A DNA stretch of 64,000 nucleotides from CAMLIZ01 sp036231905 (lineage in GTDB: Bacteria; Pseudomonadota; Gammaproteobacteria; Burkholderiales; Burkholderiaceae_C), in the NCBI RefSeq assembly GCF_036231905.1, contig NZ_JAZARE010000013.1, forward strand, positions 1 to 64,000, written 5' to 3'. Under the pieces are notes generated by a model. The model saw only the letters and a list, made by a program, of their open reading frames with translations. It made no database searches and was not told the DNA's origin. Below are positions 58,237 through 64,000 of this stretch, piece by piece. Within the stretch, counting starts at the first letter, position 1; the number at the start of each line of letters is the position of its first letter. The translations under genes were made by a program, and so were the position numbers.

Positions 58237-59154
58237 ATGGACCGCATTGCCCCCGACCCCTTGCCCGATGAAGCCCCGGCCGCAGACCGCGCCGAACCCG
58301 AACGGGACCCGTTTCTGGTGGCCCTGGGCGAGCGTGTGCGCGCCCTGCGCGCCCGCAAGGGCATGACGCGCCGCGCGCTGTCGCTGGCCTCCGAAGTGTC
58401 GGAGCGCCATCTGGCGAACCTGGAGCTGGGGGTGGGCAATGCCTCTGTGCTGGTGCTGCGCCAGGTGGCCCTGGCGCTGGGCTGCCAGCTGGCCGAACTG
58501 CTGGGCGACGAGACCACCGCATCCCCCGAGTGGCTGCTGATCCGCGACCTGCTGCGCGACCGCGATGAAGAGGCCTTGCGCCGCGGCCGACTGGCGCTGG
58601 CCGAGCTGTATGGCGAAAGCGCCCAGCCGCAGGCCCGGCGCTCGCGCATTGCGTTGATCGGCCTGCGCGGCGCCGGCAAGTCCACGCTCGGCCGAATGCT
58701 GGCCGAGGCGCGTGGCGTGCCCTTCGTGGAGCTCAACCAGGAGATCGAGCGGGTGGCCGGCTGCGGGCTGGGGGAGATCCACAACCTGCTGGGGCCGGCG
58801 GCCTATCGCCGCTATGAACGCCGCGCGCTGGAAGAGACCATACAGCTGTATCCCGACGCGGTGATCGCCACGCCGGGTGGCATCGTGTCCGACCCGGCCA
58901 CTTTCAACCTGCTGCTGGCGCACTGCTACACCGTGTGGCTGAAGGCGACACCGGAGGAGCACATGCAGCGGGTGGTGGCCCAGGGCGACCTGCGCCCCAT
59001 GGCCGGCAACCGCGAGGCGATGGACGACCTGAAGCGCATCCTCGCGGGGCGGGCGGCTTTCTATGGCAAGGCGGACGCGAGCGTGGACACCAGCGGCCGC
59101 CCGCTGGCCCAGGCCCTGTCGGCCTTGGAATCGGCGGTACCGCAGGCCGCCTGA
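58237..59154 (+). CDS. boxR: BoxR/BzdR-type benzoyl-CoA-responsive repressor
   Basis: 305 residues. An XRE-type helix-turn-helix (about 28-85; GERVRALRARKGMTRRALSL, VSERHLANLELGVGNASVLV) is fused to a shikimate-kinase-like domain (about 130-300) with a P-loop GLRGAGKSTLG (K148) and FVELNQEIERVAGCGLGEIH. This architecture is that of BzdR/BoxR, which binds benzoyl-CoA through the kinase-like domain and releases DNA. It lies between bclA and boxC, and operator-like sites occur in both flanking promoter regions. Confidence 0.96.
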   Translation: MDRIAPDPLPDEAPAADRAEPERDPFLVALGERVRALRARKGMTRRALSLASEVSERHLANLELGVGNASVLVLRQVALALGCQLAELLGDETTASPEWLLIRDLLRDRDEEALRRGRLALAELYGESAQPQARRSRIALIGLRGAGKSTLGRMLAEARGVPFVELNQEIERVAGCGLGEIHNLLGPAAYRRYERRALEETIQLYPDAVIATPGGIVSDPATFNLLLAHCYTVWLKATPEEHMQRVVAQGDLRPMAGNREAMDDLKRILAGRAAFYGKADASVDTSGRPLAQALSALESAVPQAA

Positions 59155-59180
59155 AATCGCGCTTGGCATTCCGGCGAACG

Positions 59181-59221
59181 TGCACTATGATGCATTGACA
59201 CGAAACAAGCATCATCGTGCA
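59181..59221. promoter_or_regulatory. Tandem BoxR-type operators at the boxC promoter
   Basis: TGCA-CTATGA-TGCA (59181-59194) is an exact TGCA-N6-TGCA site. A second, AGCA-TCATCG-TGCA (59208-59221), follows 27 bases on. Between them TTGACA (59195-59200) is a perfect -35 box; the expected -10 (about 59217-59223) is poor and coincides with the second site. Repressor at either site would block RNA polymerase; a weak -10 may suit an inducible, perhaps activator-assisted, promoter. Confidence 0.75.
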
Positions 59222-59256
59222 TGCTTGTGGAGATTCCCCGTTTTCCAGGAGCCGCC

Positions 59257-60915
59257 ATGAGTGCACCCGACCGTGTGGACTACCGAACCGAACCGCAGCG
59301 CTACCGCCACTGGTCGCTGAAGTTCGAAGGCGAGGTGGCCACGCTCGCGATGAACGTGGACGAAAACGCCGGCCTCAGGCCCGGCTACAAGCTCAAGCTG
59401 AACAGCTACGACCTGGGCGTGGACATCGAGCTGCACGACGCGCTCAACCGCATCCGCTTCGAGCACCCCGAGGTGCGCAGCGTGGTGCTCACCAGCGCCC
59501 GCGACCGGGTGTTCTGCTCCGGCGCCAACATCTTCATGCTGGGCGTGTCCAGCCATGCGTGGAAGGTGAACTTCTGCAAGTTCACCAATGAAACCCGCAA
59601 TGGCATGGAGGATGCCTCTGCGCATTCCGGCCTGAAGTTCATCGCGGCCGTGAACGGCGCCTGCGCCGGCGGCGGCTACGAGCTGGCGCTGGCCTGCGAC
59701 GAGATCCTGTTGATCGACGACCGTTCGTCCGCGGTCAGCCTGCCCGAGGTGCCGCTGCTCGGCGTGCTGCCCGGCACCGGCGGGCTCACGCGCCTGACCG
59801 ACAAGCGGCGTGTGCGCCATGACCTGGCCGACGTGTTCTGCACCACCACCGAAGGCGTGCGCGGCCAGCGCGCCAAAGAGTGGCGGCTGGTGGACGAGGC
59901 AGTGAAACCCGCGCAGTTCGCCCAGCGCGTGCAAGAGCGTGCGCGCGAGCTGGCGGCCGCCAGTGATCGGCCCGCGGATGCCGCCGGCATCGCGCTGCCG
60001 CCGCTGGAGGCCGACTACGGCGCGGACGCCCTGCACTACGCCCATGTGGACGTGCAGATCGACCGCAGCCGGCGCACGGCCACCTTCACCGTGCACGGCC
60101 CGCGCACCGCGCCACCGCAGGCGCTCGACGGCATCCTGGCTGCCGGCGCCGCCTGGTGGCCGCTGGCGATGGCGCGGGAGCTGGACGACGCCATCCTGCA
60201 GATGCGCACCAACGAGCCGGAGATCGGCACTTGGCTGCTCAAGACCGAAGGCGACGCGGCCCAGGTGCTGGCGGTGGACGCCACGCTGCTGCAGCACCGC
60301 GATCACTGGCTGGTGCGCGAAACGATCGGCCTGCTGCGCCGCACGTTCTCGCGGCTGGACGTGTCCTCGCGCAGCCTGTTCGCGCTGGTGGAGCCAGGCG
60401 CCTGCTTCGCCGGCAGCCTGCTGGAGCTGGCGCTGGCCGCCGACCGCATCTATCACCTGGCCTTGCCCGACGATGAGGCCCGTGCGCCCCGGGTCACCGT
60501 GGGCGAGGCCAACTTCGGCCTGTACCCCATGGCCACCGGCCAGGCGCGCCTGGCGCGCCGCTTCTACGACGAAGCACCGGCCATCGCCGCGGTGCGCGAG
60601 CGCATCGGCCAGCCGCTGGATGCCGATGCGGCGCTGGCGCTGGGCCTGGTCACCTTTGCGCCGGACGACATCGACTGGGACGACGAGGTGCGCATCGCGA
60701 TCGAGGAACGTTCGGCGATGTCGCCCGACGCGCTCACCGGCCTGGAGGCGAACCTGCGCTTCAACGGCCCGGAGACCATGTTCACCCGCATCTTCGGCCG
60801 CCTCACCGCCTGGCAGAACTGGATCTTCCAGCGCCCGAACGCCGTGGGCGAAAAGGGCGCGCTCAAGGTCTACGGCACCGGCGAGAAGGCCGGCTTCGAT
60901 TTCAAGCGAGTTTGA
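59257..60915 (+). CDS. boxC: Benzoyl-CoA-dihydrodiol/2,3-epoxybenzoyl-CoA dihydrolase BoxC
   Basis: 552 residues from ATG 59257 (AGGA seven bases upstream; an in-frame ATG 59221 lies inside the operator region). Two crotonase-like halves: CSGANIFMLG and NGACAGGGYELALACDE (about 88-150) carry the active site, and the C-terminal half (about 330-460; LFALVEPGACFAGSLLELAL) repeats the fold. It opens the ring of 2,3-epoxybenzoyl-CoA to 3,4-dehydroadipyl-CoA semialdehyde and formate. First gene of boxC-boxB-boxA. Confidence 0.96.
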   Translation: MSAPDRVDYRTEPQRYRHWSLKFEGEVATLAMNVDENAGLRPGYKLKLNSYDLGVDIELHDALNRIRFEHPEVRSVVLTSARDRVFCSGANIFMLGVSSHAWKVNFCKFTNETRNGMEDASAHSGLKFIAAVNGACAGGGYELALACDEILLIDDRSSAVSLPEVPLLGVLPGTGGLTRLTDKRRVRHDLADVFCTTTEGVRGQRAKEWRLVDEAVKPAQFAQRVQERARELAAASDRPADAAGIALPPLEADYGADALHYAHVDVQIDRSRRTATFTVHGPRTAPPQALDGILAAGAAWWPLAMARELDDAILQMRTNEPEIGTWLLKTEGDAAQVLAVDATLLQHRDHWLVRETIGLLRRTFSRLDVSSRSLFALVEPGACFAGSLLELALAADRIYHLALPDDEARAPRVTVGEANFGLYPMATGQARLARRFYDEAPAIAAVRERIGQPLDADAALALGLVTFAPDDIDWDDEVRIAIEERSAMSPDALTGLEANLRFNGPETMFTRIFGRLTAWQNWIFQRPNAVGEKGALKVYGTGEKAGFDFKRV

Positions 60916-60931
60916 GTCTCTGGAGCCCCGC

Positions 60932-62359
60932 ATGTCCACCATCGACTACAGCGAGAAGATCCCCAACAACGTCAACCTGGCCGAGGACCGCACCTTGCAG
61001 CGCGCCCTCGAGCAGTGGCAGCCCAACTTCATCAACTGGTGGGACGACGTGGGCCCGGAAGGCTCCACCGACTTCGACGTGTACCTGCGCACCGCGGTGA
61101 GCGTGGACCCGCAGGGCTGGGCGCAGTTCGACTACGTGAAGATGCGCGACTACCGCTGGGGCATCTTCCTCAACCCAGCGCTGCCAGACCGCAAGATCCA
61201 CTTCGGCGACCACTTGGGCGAGGCCGTGTGGACCGACGTGCCCGGCGAGCACCGCGCCAACCTGCGCCGCATCATCGTCACTCAGGGTGACACCGAGCCG
61301 GCCTCGGTGGAGCAGCAACGCCACCTGGGCCTGACCGCGCCCTCGATGTACGACCTGCGCAACCTGTTCCAGGTGAACGTGGAGGAGGGCCGCCACCTCT
61401 GGGCCATGGTGTACCTGCTGCAGCGTCACTTCGGGCGTGACGGCCGCGAAGAAGCAGCAGCGCTGCTGGAGCGCCGCTCGGGCGACGAGAACAACCCGCG
61501 CATCCTGGGCGCCTTCAACGAGCAGACGCCCGACTGGCTGAGCTTCTTCATGTTTACCTACTTCACCGACCGCGACGGGAAGTTCCAGCTCGCCGCGCTG
61601 TCGGAAAGTGCCTTCGATCCGCTGGCCCGCACCACCAAGTTCATGCTCACCGAAGAAGCCCACCACATGTTCGTGGGCGAAAGCGGTGTCAGCCGCGTGA
61701 TCCAGCGCACCGCGCAGGTGATGAACGAGTTGAAGACCGACGACCCGGCCAAGGTGCGTGCGGCCGGTGCCATCGACCTGGGCACCCTGCAGCGCTACCT
61801 GAACTTCCACTACAGCGTGACCATCGACCTGTTCGGCGCCGACCAGTCCAGCAACGCCGCCACCTTCTACAGCACCGGCCTGAAGGGCCGCTACGAAGAA
61901 GGCAAGCGCACCGACGACCATGTGCTCAAGGGCCAGACCTACAAGGTGCTCGAAGTGCAAGGCGGCCAGCTGGTGGAGAAGGAAGTCCCGATGCTCAACG
62001 CGCTGAACGAAGTGCTGCGCGACGATTTCATCAAGGATTCGGTGGCCGGCGTGGAGCGCTGGAACAAGGTGCTGGACAAGGCGGGCCTGCCGCACCGGCT
62101 GAAGGTGCCGCACAAGGCGTTCCACCGCAACATCGGCGCGCTGGCCGGCATCAAGATGTCGCCCGACGGCCGCGTGGTGAACGAGGCCGAATGGGCGGCG
62201 AAGAAGGATGAGTGGCTGCCCAGCGCCGAGGACCGCGCCTTCGTGGCCTCGCTGATGGGCCGGGTGGTGGAGCCGGGCAAGTTCGCCAACTGGATCGCGC
62301 CGCCGGTGATGGGCATCAACCGCCAGCCGGTGGACTTCGAGTACGTGCGCTTCAACTAG
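60932..62359 (+). CDS. boxB: Benzoyl-CoA 2,3-epoxidase, diiron subunit BoxB
   Basis: 475 residues from ATG 60932, 16 bases after boxC. The diiron site of the oxygenase is visible as two ExxH motifs, NVEEGRHLWAM (about 148-158) and TEEAHHMFVG (about 237-246), with further Glu ligands nearby (SVEQQRHLG). It inserts one oxygen atom into the aromatic ring of benzoyl-CoA, with electrons from BoxA. Length and sequence are typical. Confidence 0.97.
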   Translation: MSTIDYSEKIPNNVNLAEDRTLQRALEQWQPNFINWWDDVGPEGSTDFDVYLRTAVSVDPQGWAQFDYVKMRDYRWGIFLNPALPDRKIHFGDHLGEAVWTDVPGEHRANLRRIIVTQGDTEPASVEQQRHLGLTAPSMYDLRNLFQVNVEEGRHLWAMVYLLQRHFGRDGREEAAALLERRSGDENNPRILGAFNEQTPDWLSFFMFTYFTDRDGKFQLAALSESAFDPLARTTKFMLTEEAHHMFVGESGVSRVIQRTAQVMNELKTDDPAKVRAAGAIDLGTLQRYLNFHYSVTIDLFGADQSSNAATFYSTGLKGRYEEGKRTDDHVLKGQTYKVLEVQGGQLVEKEVPMLNALNEVLRDDFIKDSVAGVERWNKVLDKAGLPHRLKVPHKAFHRNIGALAGIKMSPDGRVVNEAEWAAKKDEWLPSAEDRAFVASLMGRVVEPGKFANWIAPPVMGINRQPVDFEYVRFN

Positions 62360-62390
62360 AGAAGCTGTGAACGAATCCTTCACAGCTTCT
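62360..62390. promoter_or_regulatory. Perfect 12-bp hairpin between boxB and boxA
   Basis: AGAAGCTGTGAA (62360-62371) pairs perfectly with TTCACAGCTTCT (62379-62390) around a 7-base loop. It begins on the base after the boxB stop and ends 9 bases before the boxA ATG. There is no U-run, so it is probably an mRNA-stability or processing element that lets BoxB be made in a different amount from BoxA, or it hides the boxA ribosome site. Confidence 0.6.
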
Positions 62391-62399
62391 GAGCCCGCC

Positions 62400-63644
62400 A
62401 TGGACCAAGCCGCGAACGTCGCGCTGATCAGGCAGCACCTGATCGACCCCGAGATCTGCATTCGCTGCAACACCTGCGAAGCCACCTGCCCGGTGGGCGC
62501 GATCACGCACGACGACCGCAACTACGTGGTGAGGGCCGACGTGTGCAACGGCTGCATGGCCTGCATCTCGCCATGCCCCACCGGCTCTATCGACAACTGG
62601 CGCACCGTGCCGCGCGAGCGCGCCTATTCGATCGAGGAGCAGCTCGGCTGGGATGTGCTGCCGCCCGAGCTCGCGCCCAAGGACGTTCCCGCCCAAGCGC
62701 TGGCACCGAGCACGGTCGCCGCGCCGGTCGACCCGCTGCCGGTGTTCGAACCGACCCGCTGGGCGTCCACCCTGCCGCCGTGGTCGGCGGCCCACGCGTA
62801 CACCAACCTCTACGGCCCGAAGAGCCCGGTCACCGCCACGGTCACAGGCAACATCAACTGCACCGAATCCGGCTTCGCCAACGAGACGCACCACATCGTG
62901 CTGGACTTCGGCGCCATGCCGTTCCCGGTGCTGGAAGGCCAGTCCATCGGCATCGTGCCGCCGGGGCTGGACGCCACCGGCCGGCCGCATGTGGCACGCC
63001 AGTATTCGGTGGCCAGCCCGCGCAACGGCGAGCGCGCGGGCTACAACAACCTAGCGCTCACGGTGAAGCGCGTCACCGCGGACCATGAGTGCCGGCCGGT
63101 GCGCGGCGTGGCGTCCAACCACTTGTGCGACCTGCAGGTCGGCGACACGGTGCAGGTGATCGGCCCCTTCGGCAGCAGCTTCCTGATGCCGAACCACCCG
63201 CGCTCCAACATCGTGATGATCTGCACCGGCACCGGCAGCGCGCCGATGCGGGCGATGACCGAATGGCGCCGGCGCCTGCGCAAGACCGGCAAGTTCGAAG
63301 GCGGCAAGCTGATGCTGTTCTTCGGCGCGCGCACGCCGCAGGAGCTGCCGTACTTCGGGCCGCTGCAAAGCCTGCCCAAGGACTTCATCGATATCAACCT
63401 CGCGTTCTCGCGCCTGCCGGACCAGCCCAAGCGCTACGTGCAGGACCTGATGCGCGAACGGGCCGCTGACCTGGCGGCCCTGCTGAAGGATCCCAGCACC
63501 TGCTTCTACGTGTGCGGGCTCAAGAGCATGGAGCAGGGCGTGATGCTGGCGCTGCAGGACGTGGCCTCCTCGGCCGGCCTGGCCTGGGATACGCTGGGTG
63601 CGGCCCTGCAGCGGGAAGGGCGGCTGCACCTGGAGACGTACTGA
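62400..63644 (+). CDS. boxA: Benzoyl-CoA 2,3-epoxidase, reductase subunit BoxA
   Basis: 414 residues from ATG 62400; an in-frame GTG 62367 lies inside the hairpin and is less likely. Two 4Fe-4S clusters are bound by CIRCNTCEATCP and CNGCMACISPCP (about 20-65), followed by an FNR-like FAD/NADPH module (about 140-414; ARQYSVASPRNGE binds FAD, CTGTGSAPMRAM and YVCGLKSMEQGV bind NADPH). It supplies electrons to BoxB. Last gene of the box operon; boxD (semialdehyde dehydrogenase) is not in the window. Confidence 0.97.
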   Translation: MDQAANVALIRQHLIDPEICIRCNTCEATCPVGAITHDDRNYVVRADVCNGCMACISPCPTGSIDNWRTVPRERAYSIEEQLGWDVLPPELAPKDVPAQALAPSTVAAPVDPLPVFEPTRWASTLPPWSAAHAYTNLYGPKSPVTATVTGNINCTESGFANETHHIVLDFGAMPFPVLEGQSIGIVPPGLDATGRPHVARQYSVASPRNGERAGYNNLALTVKRVTADHECRPVRGVASNHLCDLQVGDTVQVIGPFGSSFLMPNHPRSNIVMICTGTGSAPMRAMTEWRRRLRKTGKFEGGKLMLFFGARTPQELPYFGPLQSLPKDFIDINLAFSRLPDQPKRYVQDLMRERAADLAALLKDPSTCFYVCGLKSMEQGVMLALQDVASSAGLAWDTLGAALQREGRLHLETY

Positions 63645-63664
63645 CCAGGCGAGCCAGGCCTGCG

Positions 63665-64000
63665 TCATGCCGCCAACCGGCGCACCAGGAAATCCACCAG
63701 CACCCTCACCCGTTGAGGCAGGAACCGATTTGCGGGATAGAGCAGCGAAAACGGCCGGGATGCTCCTTCGAACCGACGCAGCACCGGCTTGAGCCGGCCC
63801 GCCCGGATGTCGCTGTCCACGATGAACTGGTAGGTCTGCACCAGGCCGGCCCCGCCGAGAGCCAGCGACCCCAGTGCAAGGATGTCCTCCTGGCACAGCA
63901 TGGACCCTGGGAAGGTGCGCTCCACCGTGTCGCTCCCCACCTTGAACAGCCAGGGCACGGTTTGGCCGGTGCTGGGCAGCGCGAAGTGGATGCAGTCATG
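63665..64000 (-). CDS. LysR-type regulator, C-terminal part (5' end outside window)
   Basis: An open frame from the right edge (reading DCIHFALPSTGQTVPWLFKV) to a stop at 63665-63667. It is the end of the LysR substrate-binding domain: GSMLCQEDILALGSLALGGA, then SDIRAGRLKPVLRRFE and SLLYPANRFLPQRVRVLVDF, the standard family C-terminus. It converges with boxA (20 bases between stops). Target genes probably lie beyond the window; a role in benzoate control is possible but not shown. Confidence 0.92.
   Translation of the reverse strand, partial: HDCIHFALPSTGQTVPWLFKVGSDTVERTFPGSMLCQEDILALGSLALGGAGLVQTYQFIVDSDIRAGRLKPVLRRFEGASRPFSLLYPANRFLPQRVRVLVDFLVRRLAA

Overview
The window is GC-rich (roughly two-thirds G+C by eye), densely coded, uses many 1-4 base start/stop overlaps, and combines a benzoyl-CoA epoxidase (box) pathway, a cytochrome c oxidase operon and a type III secretion system (T3SS). 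This suggests a betaproteobacterium of the order Burkholderiales, perhaps the Rubrivivax/Leptothrix/Piscinibacter/Ideonella group. That placement is inference from gene content; no rRNA gene is present.

Layout. (1) 1-2518: visibly AT-richer DNA with three near-identical integron attC recombination sites and short gene cassettes, but no integrase in the window. The third cassette is cut by an IS3-family element. (2) 2519-4965: a small WYL-domain protein, a VOC-fold protein and a DadA-like amino acid dehydrogenase. (3) 5050-18543: a T3SS in an unusual order, sctQ-sctR leftward and sctV-S-C-D-(small protein)-I-J-K-L-N-O-T-U rightward from one divergent promoter. SctU lacks the NPTH self-cleavage motif. 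(4) 18573-25637: one gene for a 2354-residue multi-domain protein, 29 bases after sctU, the best candidate for the cargo of this T3SS. (5) 25776-27557: two paralogous, convergent LuxR-type regulators with no luxI. (6) 27661-33496: an ECF sigma factor and two tandem, homologous Ser/Thr kinases with TPR-like tails in one translationally coupled operon. (7) 33751-38862: small exported or hypothetical proteins, a Ser/Thr-rich lipoprotein and a secreted zinc carboxypeptidase.

(8) 38870-44650: a cytochrome c oxidase operon (subunit II with a c-type haem, I, two subunit-III-like proteins, IV) with two small membrane proteins upstream. (9) 44749-48556: a two-subunit molybdenum hydroxylase without an FAD subunit, a DoxX protein and a hypothetical. 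(10) 48598-52156: exonuclease III, an AlkZ-like DNA glycosylase, and a lipase / ankyrin-repeat pair. (11) 52251-63644: the aerobic benzoate island. Benzoate-CoA ligase, an alpha/beta hydrolase and a Liv-type ABC importer (no binding protein) run leftward; boxR, boxC, boxB and boxA run rightward. Three sites of the form (A/T)GCA-N6-TGCA lie at the bclA/boxR and boxC promoters and fit BoxR/BzdR operators. (12) 63665-64000: the C-terminal part of a LysR regulator.

How they work together. Benzoate would be imported by LivHMGF, activated by BclA, epoxidised by BoxAB and ring-opened by BoxC under BoxR control. The T3SS, the giant protein, the LuxR pair and possibly the ECF/kinase operon look like a second functional block. 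Clusters of CGTAG pentamers in the T3SS divergent promoter and upstream of the sigma factor hint at shared control. The most interesting items are the giant candidate effector (with a complete metal-hydrolase site inside it), the SctU without NPTH, the non-canonical T3SS gene order and the orphan integron cassette array.
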